NCBI RefSeq assembly: GCF_000281045.1
Contig: NW_008246084.1
Coordinates: forward strand, 408,411-472,410
Length of the DNA stretch: 64,000 bases
Source of the DNA: Saprolegnia diclina VS20
Taxonomy: Eukaryota > Oomycota > Saprolegniomycetes > Saprolegniales > Saprolegniaceae
Direction: 5' to 3'
Part shown: piece after piece, positions 31,181 through 40,582 of the stretch
How the letters are laid out: each line of letters begins with the position of its first letter
Position numbering within the stretch: position 1 is the first letter of the stretch
Position numbers and translations under genes: made by a program
Notes under the pieces: model-generated
Told to the model about the DNA's origin: nothing
Seen by the model: only the letters and a program-made list of their open reading frames with translations
The model's database searches: none

Positions 31181-33217
31181 ATGAACAACGGCGACGACAG
31201 CACGACCGGCGCAGCGGCGACGACGCCGAGCTCGTGCTATATGGACATCAACCTCCATCTCGCATGGTACTACTCGCCTGGCGCGCTGCGCGTCGAGGAC
31301 ATCGAGCCCGTCGAGGTCTGCGGCACATCGCTTAGCGCGTTCACCACCGCTGTCAAGCCCGTGACGAATGTGACATTGTACGTCTATGCGCTAGCTTCTT
31401 ATCTCACGGTCGCTTGATTAGCCACTTGGTCAACCCGGGCACGAGCTTGTCGTCCATCTTCTTGCCGCGCTTCACCGCCAAGCTGCTCAAAGCCCCGATC
31501 GCCAACGTGTAGGGCTCGAGAGATTGGCTTGATCGATGGACGTCTTATGGGTTCTAGCATCTTTGATGGCGTCTCGACCGGCTTCAAAGCTGCGTCCTTG
31601 GTGCAACCGACCACCATGTACGTCGTTGGTTCTCTGCAACGCTTGCCTCATGTGTCTGAAGGACCATCATGAACACGGCGACATTTGGTCCGATCTCGGT
31701 GAGCCTCTCGGCCTTTGAGTCGGTGCCTGCGCTGTACGTTATCTCTCTATATCTACATGATCGTCTAAGGAGTGGGGTGCAGCACCTTTCTAAATGTGGA
31801 CCCGCGGCTCTCGATCATCGACGGCGCGGGCCGGAACCTCTCGGCGCTCTCCATCACGGCCGACTGCTCAACACGGCTCAACGTCAACAACGTGTACGAC
31901 GGCGTCTACGCCAAAGCACCAAACTAATCTGCGCATCTCTATAGCCCTACGACTCCGACCAACTGCTTGACGACGGCGCCGCCACCGACCCTGGCACCGA
32001 CCAAAAAACCAACGGACAGCAACGACGCCAAGGCGCCGCAACCCAGTGCGTCGATGGTGGTCCCGTCCGGCGCCTCGGACGCAGGCGCCTCCACGGGTCT
32101 CATCGTGGGCTTGGTGCTCGCCGGCGTCGTCGTGCTCGGGCTAGTCCTGGTCTACTTTTGGCTCCGCCGCAAACGCACGCAGCAAGCGTCCAAGGATCCC
32201 GAGTTTTCTTCGTATTACAGCGAGCCGCCAGCGACCCCGGAAGCGCCCGCTCTCTCGGCTGTGGTCGTCGAGCCGCCGAGTAGTAGCGACATTGAGGCGC
32301 CGCGCAAGCCGACGCTGTTGCTCAAGCTCAAGGCGCGGCCCGAGCTCGCGCCGTACTGGCTCGAGTCGCTTGAAGGCGTTGCGATCACGCCGGTCTATGG
32401 CCAGACGTTTACGTGCAAGCTCGGGTCCAGCACCGTGGCGCTCACGGGGCTATCTTACGCCGACGCGACCCACGACGACCGCGCCAAGTTTGTTGCCGCC
32501 TTCCGCGAGATCGCCGACCTCTCGTGCGACGCGATCACGCGCGTGATCGGCATCTCGCTCACCAAGTTTCAGATGCGACTGGCGATCGCGACCGAGTACA
32601 TGGACGAGTTGAGCGTCCGCAGCGTGCTTCAGAAGCAGACCGTGGAGCTCCCGCGCAGCACACGACTTCAGATGTGCGACGATGTGACCCAAGGCGTGTG
32701 GTATCTGCAGACGCAGACGCCGCGGGGGTACGCCGGCGTCGTCGACCCTCTCCGCGTCCTCGTCAACAGCGCGCACCGCTGCAAGCTCGACGCCGCGGCA
32801 CTCATGGCGCCCACGTACGTCTTCAAAAAGTACCCTGGCCCGTCGCTCGGCCTCGGCCTCGCACCGTACGCGGCTCCGGAGGTCCTGCGCCGCGACGCCA
32901 ACCTTGATCGCCGCGCCGCCGACATGTACGCGCTCGGTGTGCTCTGCGCCGAGATCCTCACGCGCACGCGGCCGTTCGACGCGCTGTACGCGGCCGAAGG
33001 CTTCCTCGGTGGCGACATGCGCTTGCTCCGCGCCGCGACTGATGGCACTAGCATGCCGGCGCCGTTTGAGGTCGCGACGCTCGAGGCGCACACCTCGGTC
33101 GAAGGCGTCGCGCTCCTAAGACGGTGCTGGAACGTCCGCCCGTCGCAGCGCCCGAGCATCGACGAGGTCGCCGAGTACTTTGCGCGAGACTTTGACGACA
33201 GCAGCGTGACGTTGTGA
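31181..33217 (+). CDS. Receptor-like pseudokinase
   Basis: Exons 31181-31377, 31422-31508, 31558-31617, 31662-31733, 31783-31893, 31945-33217; 599 aa. An N-terminal beta-rich region with NVT/NLS sequons precedes a Thr/Pro-rich linker and one membrane span (GLIVGLVLAGVVVLGLVLVY) followed by RRKR. The C-terminal ~300 residues follow a protein kinase fold, with APYAAPEVL, DMYALGVLCAEILT and CWNVRPSQRPS. The VAIK lysine region reads VALTGLSY, the HRD loop reads GYAGVVDPLRVLVN and the DFG aspartate is missing (KLDAAAL). It should therefore not phosphorylate. No clear signal peptide is present from this start; a missed first exon is possible. Confidence 0.75.
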
Positions 33218-33619
33218 AGAAAAGATTATGAAGTGTTTATTGCCAAGAGCCCATCGTCGTGTCTTTATGTTTGCACGGCCATTCGACCAGGAAAATGTGC
33301 ACAGCAGAGAGGACGCGCAAAAGGGGCTATCGCCGATCGTCGTCGTGGGCTGGCGTTCGGTGTATCTGAGCCACCGACACCTATGGGTGGGGCTCTACCG
33401 TGTTGCGGGGTCGATCGTCATGGGCGTGACAGGCATCTATGCGAGCACCAGGTTCGTCCATTCTGCGAGGACCGTTGCCACCCGATCTTGCGCAACACCT
33501 CGTGGAAGCTCTGCAGCAACCACGCACGTGGTACTCACTGTGGCAGGATGCACCTAGTACTGCGGCTACGACGAGTTACTAGTTATGTGACACGGTACGA
33601 CGACGAACGCTTGACTTGT
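33218..33619. other. Convergent intergenic region
   Basis: It lies between the 3' ends of the pseudokinase gene (plus) and the LtrA-type gene (minus). No supported gene. Confidence 0.45.
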
Positions 33620-34954
33620 CTAGTCGTCGTCCGTAAAGAAGCTGCTCGTGCGCCCACGCTTGCGCGGTGACCGCTCGACGAGCAGCGGTTCGGTTTCGCC
33701 TGTCTTGGCAGTCGCCTGGAAGGCGCGGCCGACGAGCCTGTGCATGACGAGCGTCTCGGCAATGACCCAGAGCAAGAGCAACGCCGCCGCGACACCCAGC
33801 GCCAGCATCGGGTCCACGCCCTCATAGGATATGACCTGCAGGACGCACGCAATGGCCAGCGGCAGCAGCGATGAGAGGCCGATCGGCACCCACCAGTAGG
33901 CTTTGATGCACCGTACTTTGGCCGCGTCCGAGTCGAGTGGCTTCCGGCCGCCATAATGAGCGAGTCGGAGCAGCAGCATCGCCAACATCGTTGCCGAGAT
34001 ACTGCCAAAGAGGAGCCAGAGCCCGTGCGGCGGCAGTGCACGCTGGTTGGCGACCGCTGTCATTGCGAGCTTGGCGGCGACACCTACCACGAGCAGCGTC
34101 GGCAGCAGCGCGTAGTGGACCGCGACAAATAAGACGCCGTGGGCCACCGACCGCCGCATCGCATGGAGTTCGCGCGGCGGCTGGACTGCAAAGTAGAACA
34201 TGGCCATCGTAAACACGAGCAGAAGTGAGAGGTGGAGGCTCGAGTGCACGGCTTGCGTCGGCGGCGGCGCCGCAGTGGTGAAGAGCACGCCGAGCGTCGC
34301 CTGGAGGAGCACGACGACGACGTACGTGCCGTGGCGCTCGGCAATGTACTCGATTGAGACGGGGATCGCGATCGTGAGCGGCACGCGCGGGACGCAATAG
34401 CGCTTGATCGCCCACAGGAACTGTACAATGGTTTCGAGGCAAAGCGCGCCCACGTAGCAGGCAAACGCAATGCAAGGCACCGCGAGGCTGAGCCCGATCA
34501 CGATGCTGCTGGCGCTCAAGAGACAGAGGTCGGGCCAGAGCCGCGATCGCGTCTCCGACAGCATGGCGAAGGCGTTGATGTACATGGCGAGCGTCGCGAG
34601 ATGCGATAGCAGGAGGCCATACCCAAAAGCAGCGCCGACAGTGGGCGAGAGCACCATGGAGGCGACGCCGGCGACGACAAAGTACAAGAGCAGGTAATGC
34701 AGGAAGGACGTCTCGGCAAAGCGCGCGTGGAAGTGCGTGTGCAGCTGCCATAGCGAGACAAAGAGGCCAAAGAGCACAAGCGGCTCGACGACATCGGGCA
34801 GCGCGGTCGCCGCCTCGAGTCGCGTCGCAATCGCGTACGAGGCTGCCATCATCGTACCATCGAGGACTAGCTCGACCCATGCGATGGCCTTGTGCTCGTA
34901 GTGGCCGGTCCAGTCGGCGCTCAGGCGCGGGCTGCGCAGCAACGTTCGCAGCAT
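33620..34954 (-). CDS. LtrA (low temperature requirement A) family multi-pass membrane protein
   Basis: An intronless 444-aa frame with about ten to twelve hydrophobic segments and a basic tail. The start region (IAWVELVLDGTMMAASYAIATRL) and IAERHGTYVVVVLLQATLG match the LtrA pattern (WxELFFDLVFV ... ERFGLFVIIVLGE), but acidic residues of the second motif are replaced. LtrA proteins are known mainly from bacteria and fungi; their activity is unknown. The frame stays open for 193 further codons upstream to 35533, but that part looks non-coding, so the ATG at 34954 is used. Confidence 0.65.
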   Translation of the reverse strand: MLRTLLRSPRLSADWTGHYEHKAIAWVELVLDGTMMAASYAIATRLEAATALPDVVEPLVLFGLFVSLWQLHTHFHARFAETSFLHYLLLYFVVAGVASMVLSPTVGAAFGYGLLLSHLATLAMYINAFAMLSETRSRLWPDLCLLSASSIVIGLSLAVPCIAFACYVGALCLETIVQFLWAIKRYCVPRVPLTIAIPVSIEYIAERHGTYVVVVLLQATLGVLFTTAAPPPTQAVHSSLHLSLLLVFTMAMFYFAVQPPRELHAMRRSVAHGVLFVAVHYALLPTLLVVGVAAKLAMTAVANQRALPPHGLWLLFGSISATMLAMLLLRLAHYGGRKPLDSDAAKVRCIKAYWWVPIGLSSLLPLAIACVLQVISYEGVDPMLALGVAAALLLLWVIAETLVMHRLVGRAFQATAKTGETEPLLVERSPRKRGRTSSFFTDDD

Positions 34955-36344
34955 TGGCGTGCCCCTCGAAGATCGCACTTCGAAAATCCATCTTTTTGAT
35001 ATTTTGGTTGCGGTGGTGGTTTGAGGGAGTACCCCGCGGCACTGGCTCCAGGCAAGCTGCTGCAATCTCTCACAGTGGCGGGATCCCGTGCGTGGGATGG
35101 GAAGCTTCCACCTTCGCTTCAAGATTCGAGCTGCGATGTGGAAAAGGTCAGTTGGCTGCTGAAAAATCGCATACTTGAACCAAGACGATTCGGTCGAATC
35201 CGATCTGGCCAGCTGCTGTACACTGTATAGTACTATGGGTTGCGTGCGATTGGGCCACGTGTCGGCAATAATCTGGTCGTTGCAAGGCCGGAACATCAAT
35301 GAGCAGGCACGGTACCGACCGCATGCGCCACGTGACGAGCGTGGATGGGAAGCTATTACACCAGCTTTGCACGAATACACTACTCGCAGACGACTACTCC
35401 AAGCACTTCTCGAAGGGTCGTCGTCGCCAAGTTCCGGCCTCTGCAGTTCTAAAATACCTGCTGTCCAGTGCTTCAGTATCACGCCCGTCGTGGCCTTTCG
35501 TAGGGACATAAAAAGTTGAAGTCGCAGCATCAATGTTCACCTCGCGCGCGATCGCCAACGTCGTCGACGCTCGTCCCGCCTCTTGTCCATCCATTCACGC
35601 AGTGAACGCCTGGAAGCGACTGGGTCGCATGGATGAAATGTCAAGTCGACACGTGTACATCGTGTATACGAGGGGGAAGCGTATATCGCTATCGACTGAG
35701 CAACAAGATGCGGAAGGTAGTGGACAAAAACAGCGGCAGACAAAGTGCGTGAAAGGTGAGCGACGTACCTTGACGCGGGCTAAAGCCACGGCTCACGAGG
35801 CCGGTTTTTTCACCAGTTGGCTACTCACCAAGCCCTTGCGGCGACACGCAGGCGCGTTCTCTGCGAAATGCGAGCACGACCACTCCGACTTAGCCACCGT
35901 GCCGGCACAGAGCGCCGTCACGACACCTAGTAGTAGCTAGTAGTAGTCGTAGGACGGGCGTCGATCCAGCGCGTCGGGAGAAGGTACACGCTCTTTTGTA
36001 AACGCGGGGGTTGCTCCGACGTACAATCGTGCTCGGTCGTGATTGGGCACGGACGATGATTGGATCGCAAGTGGTTCACGTTCCGGCTTGCACCCATGGC
36101 TTCTTGCACAGCGGAACGCCAGGAATTGGAGCAGGACCTTGAAGTTTAAAAATTTCGGCATTGTTTCTATTTTACAGCGTACTCGCATTAAAACATTGCC
36201 TCTATTTTTATTCTACAGCTAGCATTTGTATGCCAAGCGCATTAAAATACGATTGTTATAGAAATAAATCGGAAAAATACAATACCGTGGACATGCATTT
36301 GTGAAATGGTCCACTGGTTCCGGTTGGTGGCCACTTAATTAAAT

Positions 36345-36354
36345 ACCACGTGGT
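36345..36354. promoter_or_regulatory. ACCACGTGGT palindrome (G-box/E-box core), copy 1
   Basis: A perfect ten-base palindrome around CACGTG, the core bound by bHLH/bZIP factors in many eukaryotes. It lies about 390 nt upstream of the HSF start, with a second identical copy 63 bp away. Confidence 0.5.
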
Positions 36355-36407
36355 GCGTTTTTAATTCCCAGCTGGGTGCCACCCTGTGTTTTTAATGGGT
36401 ACGACCT

Positions 36408-36417
36408 ACCACGTGGT
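36408..36417. promoter_or_regulatory. ACCACGTGGT palindrome (G-box/E-box core), copy 2
   Basis: Identical to the copy at 36345. A third ten-base palindrome, CCCAGCTGGG, lies between them at 36367-36376. Confidence 0.5.
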
Positions 36418-36700
36418 CCGCTTCATTTGACCTTTGTATCCGAACTCGCGTCGGAGTGTGGACGACGCCTTTAAAATGCCGAGCGTATTTTTATTCCTTT
36501 AAATAAAAATTGGCCACCTGGTTCTCATCCAAACGCCAGGCTCGACCTTCCGCACCTCTCGTTTTTAAATTAGCTTGGGTTTTGTATACTTTTTTCCATC
36601 CGATGTGATAAAAAGTACGTTCCGCCCAAATTGCTGGCGTTCCGACATGGCGGCGCTTGAAACAAACGCTGGCGTCAGGTCCAGCAGCTCAACTCGAATC

Positions 36701-36710
36701 TCATTTTCAG
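36701..36710 (+). promoter_or_regulatory. Initiator TCATTTTCAG of the HSF gene
   Basis: With the following TTTT it matches TCAYTTTNCAnTTT of oomycete core promoters. It lies 24 nt before ATG 36734, supporting that start over the upstream ATG at 36649. Confidence 0.55.
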
Positions 36711-36733
36711 TTTTCTCGTCCGCCGCACACACG

Positions 36734-37426
36734 ATGCCCGCTGACCTCCACCCGGCCGAGCTCTCGGCGTTCCTCATGGAAGGCCTCCTCGACTACACCT
36801 CGGGCTTTGCGTCCGACGACTCGAACGAAACCGAATTGTTCTTGGAGGACTTTATCAAGCCGGACGTGGCGTCGCCGGCGCCGTCGGACGAGAGCAGCCG
36901 CGCGCCCGAGTACCTCGAGCGCACGACCAAGTACATGGAGAAGCTCTACACGATGCTCGAGCAGTCGCCCGAGTCGATTGCGGCGTGGACCAACAATGGC
37001 ACGTCGTTTGCAATCTTTGACAACGCGGCGTTTGAGAAGAACATCATCCCAATGTACTTCAAGCCCATCAAATTTGAGAGCTTTGCGCGCCAGCTCAACT
37101 CGTACGGCTTTCGCAAGATGAAGTACTTTGCCAATAACGTTGTCGTGTACGAGTTCCGCCACCCGCACTTTGTGCGCGGCAAGTCGGATCAGCTGCTCAC
37201 GATCAAGCGCCGCCGCCGCGTCAAGAAGGTCGAGGCCAAGCTCCCGGCCGAGCCGACGACCGACGCCGAGCTGCGCTCGACCATTCGCGAACTCTCGTCG
37301 TTTGTCCAGACGCTGCACTCGGAGCTCCTCGACACCAAGGCGCTCGTGCGCACGCTCCTCGAAGAGCGCAACCAGATGCAGCAGCAGGCACAGCGCAGCA
37401 ACAGCAACTCAATCTTCTCGCTGTGA
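36734..37426 (+). CDS. Heat-shock-factor-type transcription factor
   Basis: An intronless 230-aa frame. The HSF DNA-binding domain spans about residues 65-155: KYMEKLYTMLEQ, IAAWTNNGTSFAIFD, IIPMYFKPIKFESFARQLNSYGFRKMK and VYEFRHPHFVRG. It is followed by a basic RRRRVKK block that can serve as a nuclear signal and by a heptad-rich segment (ELRSTIRELSSFVQTLHSELLDTKALVRTLLEE) for oligomerisation. The first ~60 residues are acidic with FLEDFIKPD. Oomycete genomes hold many such short HSF-like factors. The in-frame ATG at 36649 would add 28 residues but lies upstream of the initiator. Confidence 0.88.
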   Translation: MPADLHPAELSAFLMEGLLDYTSGFASDDSNETELFLEDFIKPDVASPAPSDESSRAPEYLERTTKYMEKLYTMLEQSPESIAAWTNNGTSFAIFDNAAFEKNIIPMYFKPIKFESFARQLNSYGFRKMKYFANNVVVYEFRHPHFVRGKSDQLLTIKRRRRVKKVEAKLPAEPTTDAELRSTIRELSSFVQTLHSELLDTKALVRTLLEERNQMQQQAQRSNSNSIFSL

Positions 37427-38187
37427 GACGCCTACCGTCGCTAGCTAGTCTCTATTTATTCGACGACGATACGACGTACGCCTGCCGCCTCTGTACCATG
37501 AATGCAATCCCATATCATTTAGCACTTCTTCTCCTCTTCGTTCTTCAGGGCGACTGTACCAGGTAGTCTTATAGCCATTGCTTAGTGCAAGATTGCGCGA
37601 TGTACAGGGCCCCATCCGTCCGCCCTTGGCGCTTGCCCGCGTGCACCCGACAGAGCTGCCCATCCGTCCGACGCAGGCCCATCGGTCCGACGCGCGTGGA
37701 CGGGAGCACGGCCGTGAGAAGCCGACAAGTCGTGACGCCAGATGTGTATACTTTAATCAAGTCTACGCCCTCGAAGTGAACGACAAAGACGCCACACGAG
37801 GCCGGAACATCAGTTGCGAAACGCCGCCGACAGGATTTCACATACATTCTGATAGATTAGACGCACGCAACTTTAGCCGGCTCCCTACCGCGATCGATCT
37901 ATCAAGCTCGCATCAAGACGCGAGTTAGATGGTTCATTGCCTGCAGAAAATAGAGAGCGTGCTGTAAGATATGCAGTCGCTAGTGCGTGCTCCACAATGA
38001 CACTGTTCCTGCTTGGCGTACGGCTAAATTTGTGTGCAACTAGCCAACAATGCGATGCGTTAGATTGGCGAGGGCTGTGTTAAATGCTTGTTGTAACACG
38101 TTATAACCGCGAAACGCACCGCGAGCGCTGTTTGGTTGGTTTTGCGCGAGCCAAAACGCAGCCGATCTTGAACGCACCGCTTCAGGC
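37427..38187. other. Intergenic, no gene seen
   Basis: It contains only short overlapping frames without recognisable products. It separates the HSF gene from the acidic nuclear-looking protein. Confidence 0.45.
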
Positions 38188-40407
38188 ATGCGGAACAAGG
38201 CCACGTCGAGCGTGGAAGAGCAGATGAACGCCAAGGAGGTCTTCGCTGCGAACCTGCAGGCCAAGATCCAAGCCCTGCGGCAAGCGCCGCCGACCTCGGC
38301 TCGGTCGGCAACGGCCGATGAAGATATGCCCGTGCTCCTCGCGCGAAAACCCAAGCGCAAGCGCACCGAAGCATCGACAGCGGCCATTGCTTCAGCACCC
38401 AAGAAGACCAACGCCATTGTGACGCCGGCTACGAAAGCAGCTGTGACCAAGCCGACCGTCGTGACCGCGCCTGCACCGACAACGAGACCTATGGCGGCGG
38501 TGGCCAAGCCCGTGCTTGCTGTGCCAACGCTTGTGGCCGCCGTCGCATCGAAGCCAATGTCCAGAGCGCAAAAGAAGAAAGCGAAGAAGATGGCCAAGGC
38601 TGTTCTGCAAGCGAGCACGACGCCAAAGTCCTCATCGACACCAGCATCAACGCTGCCCAAGCCGACGCCAACACCAGCGCCGACCAAGCTCAAGCCCGCA
38701 CCAGTTGCCGCAGTCAAGACGAACGCGAAGCCCGCGCCTGCTAAAGCCAATGCATGGGACATTTTACCCAGCGACTCGTCGAGCGATGACGAGCCAAGCG
38801 TTCGAAAGCATGCTCCACGCGCGCCGGCTGCCGCACCTTCCGACTCGGATTCGGACGATATCGGACCGCCGCCAGCGCTTCCCACACGGACGACACCGGC
38901 CAAGACTGCGACTGCTGCACAACGGTCCAACGCTGCGCCCGTGCCTACTAAAACTGCGCCCGTGCCTACTAAAACTGCGCCCGTGCCTACTAAAGCTGCG
39001 CCCGTGCCTACTAAAGCTGCGACTGTGTCTACCAAGCGATTGACAAGGCCTGTGTACAGCGACGCATCAGATTCGGAGACCGAGTTTGCTTCGCTCTCAA
39101 CGCCGACGATGCCACCGTGCGTCAAGCCCGCGCACGAGCAGGTCGTCGATCTTACCGACGCCAAAGCTCGAAAAGCGCCGACGACCGCAAAGGCCAAGAC
39201 GACGATTGCCAAAGCAACGCCTGTGAAGACGACCAAGCCCGCAACGGCCAAGCCCGCTGCTCCAAAACCAGTCAAGAAGACTTCGACTACGTCGGACGAC
39301 GTACCCAAGCCAAGCACACTGGAAGAAGCTGCCAAGGCCATGAAGCGGCTCCAAGCCCGACCGGTGCCCATGCCCGTCGTCGCAACCGAGCTCCCGGCAG
39401 GCACGGCCGGTATCTACGCGTCCATCATTGACGCGGCGGCGGTCGAAGGCTGGGACCTCGTTGAGATGGGGCGGCTCGTGCGCCTCTTTTGCGCGCCGTT
39501 CCATTTCAAGCGCAAGTCGACGACCAAGTTTTTGCAAAAGCACTGCCCCGAGTTTGTGTGCGCCGACTTTCTCGAAGGGCTCAACATTCCGCTGCACGGG
39601 CACCAGATTGTGAGCCTTCTTCGGACGGGGTCGTCGACGCCGAGCGCGCTCAGCGCCAAGCTCAGCGCGTGCTTGGAGAACGACGTGCTCAAGATCCAAG
39701 ACGACAGCGTCTTGACGGCGTTCGTCAACCTCCTTGACGTGGCAACCATGTCCCGCGACGAAATTTTTGGCTTTGCGCACGGCATCATTGAGAGCCTCCG
39801 GACGGTCGACGAGTGCTGCCGCGTTCTGCGCGGGCTCACAACGCACTGGGCGCTCGACGCGGTGCGGGACCTCGTCCAGCGCATTTTGCTGAGTCCTGTG
39901 TTTGACGACCTCGAGGGCGACCCCGAGGCGAGTGTGAGTGCGGCGTTCCCGCTCTTGACCAAGCTCGAGTTTCCGTCGCGACTCGACATGGAAGACACGA
40001 ACGCGGACGGCAACCTCGACGACCTCTGCGTCGACGACGAGACGATCGAGTACGACCACAGCAGCCACGAGAGCGACGATGCGCTCGAGGACATGGAGGC
40101 CCGCATCGCCAAGAAGCGAACAACGCGTACCTTGGGTACCAAGCGACGACCCACGACGACGGCCGCCAACGAGGCGGATCAAGAGGACGAGGATGACGAG
40201 GATGACGAGGACGACGACGAAGAAGAGGACAGTGTCGCGGGCGAGTCAGAAGACGATGACTTGCCGCATTGGAAGCCCAAGGCGAGGAAGGCGCTGCCGC
40301 GAGCGCCGGCGCGCCGAAGTCGCTTCATTCTGGACGAAGCGTCCGAAGACGAGGACGACCCGATGGAGAGCGACGTTGAGAGCAGCGAGGATGCGCTTAG
40401 TGATTAA
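38188..40407 (+). CDS. Unrecognised Lys/Ala/Pro-rich protein with acidic tail, nuclear-looking
   Basis: An intronless 739-aa frame. Residues 1-400 are a low-complexity Ala/Lys/Pro/Thr region with basic clusters (KPKRKRTE, KKKAKKMAK). It includes five APVPTK-type heptapeptides encoded by a 21-bp tandem repeat. Residues about 410-600 look like a folded helical domain (GIYASIIDAAAVEGWDLVEM, FHFKRKSTTKFLQKHCPEF, FGFAHGIIESLRTVDECCRVL). The last ~110 residues are very acidic with DDE runs. This composition suggests a nuclear or nucleolar chaperone-like protein, but I do not recognise the middle domain. Confidence 0.6.
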   Translation: MRNKATSSVEEQMNAKEVFAANLQAKIQALRQAPPTSARSATADEDMPVLLARKPKRKRTEASTAAIASAPKKTNAIVTPATKAAVTKPTVVTAPAPTTRPMAAVAKPVLAVPTLVAAVASKPMSRAQKKKAKKMAKAVLQASTTPKSSSTPASTLPKPTPTPAPTKLKPAPVAAVKTNAKPAPAKANAWDILPSDSSSDDEPSVRKHAPRAPAAAPSDSDSDDIGPPPALPTRTTPAKTATAAQRSNAAPVPTKTAPVPTKTAPVPTKAAPVPTKAATVSTKRLTRPVYSDASDSETEFASLSTPTMPPCVKPAHEQVVDLTDAKARKAPTTAKAKTTIAKATPVKTTKPATAKPAAPKPVKKTSTTSDDVPKPSTLEEAAKAMKRLQARPVPMPVVATELPAGTAGIYASIIDAAAVEGWDLVEMGRLVRLFCAPFHFKRKSTTKFLQKHCPEFVCADFLEGLNIPLHGHQIVSLLRTGSSTPSALSAKLSACLENDVLKIQDDSVLTAFVNLLDVATMSRDEIFGFAHGIIESLRTVDECCRVLRGLTTHWALDAVRDLVQRILLSPVFDDLEGDPEASVSAAFPLLTKLEFPSRLDMEDTNADGNLDDLCVDDETIEYDHSSHESDDALEDMEARIAKKRTTRTLGTKRRPTTTAANEADQEDEDDEDDEDDDEEEDSVAGESEDDDLPHWKPKARKALPRAPARRSRFILDEASEDEDDPMESDVESSEDALSD
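38935..39039 (+). repeat. 21-bp coding minisatellite, five units
   Basis: The units start gcgcccgtgcctactaaa at 38935, 38956, 38977 and 38998, with a diverged fifth at 39019. Units 1-2 end in act and units 3-4 in gct, so neighbours are more alike than distant ones, as expected for recent unit duplication. They encode APVPTKT/A. Confidence 0.85.
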
Positions 40408-40582
40408 CGCGCAGTCGCATTCAGTCGACCCACACACTTCAGTGCGTTCCTCGTGCGTTTGCTCCAGTGCGCACATACAACATCATGACAGTCGTCCATA
40501 CTGGACGCTTCCTCTGACCTCCGAGTGTAGAAAGTGTTGCACCTGAGTGTAGAAAGTGTATGCACCTTTTCTCCATTAACTG

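Larger units (their letters stand above)
34955..36733. other. Largest gene-free stretch; AT-rich HSF promoter at its right end
   Basis: About 1.8 kb with no convincing gene on either strand. The last 600 bases are AT-rich and hold two copies of the palindrome ACCACGTGGT, a CCCAGCTGGG palindrome and an initiator at 36701, all upstream of the HSF gene. The left part should contain the promoter of the LtrA-type gene. Confidence 0.5.

Noticed and set aside
34955-35533. A 193-codon N-terminal extension of the LtrA-type protein
   Set aside because: Residues look random, and the family-like sequence starts right after the ATG at 34954.
35533-35940. Plus-strand 135-codon frame in the large gap
   Set aside because: No recognisable features, no initiator, and composition like the surrounding non-coding DNA.
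38935-39039. Tandem units considered as a CRISPR-like array
   Set aside because: The units are directly adjacent with no spacers, lie in a coding frame, and the genome is eukaryotic.
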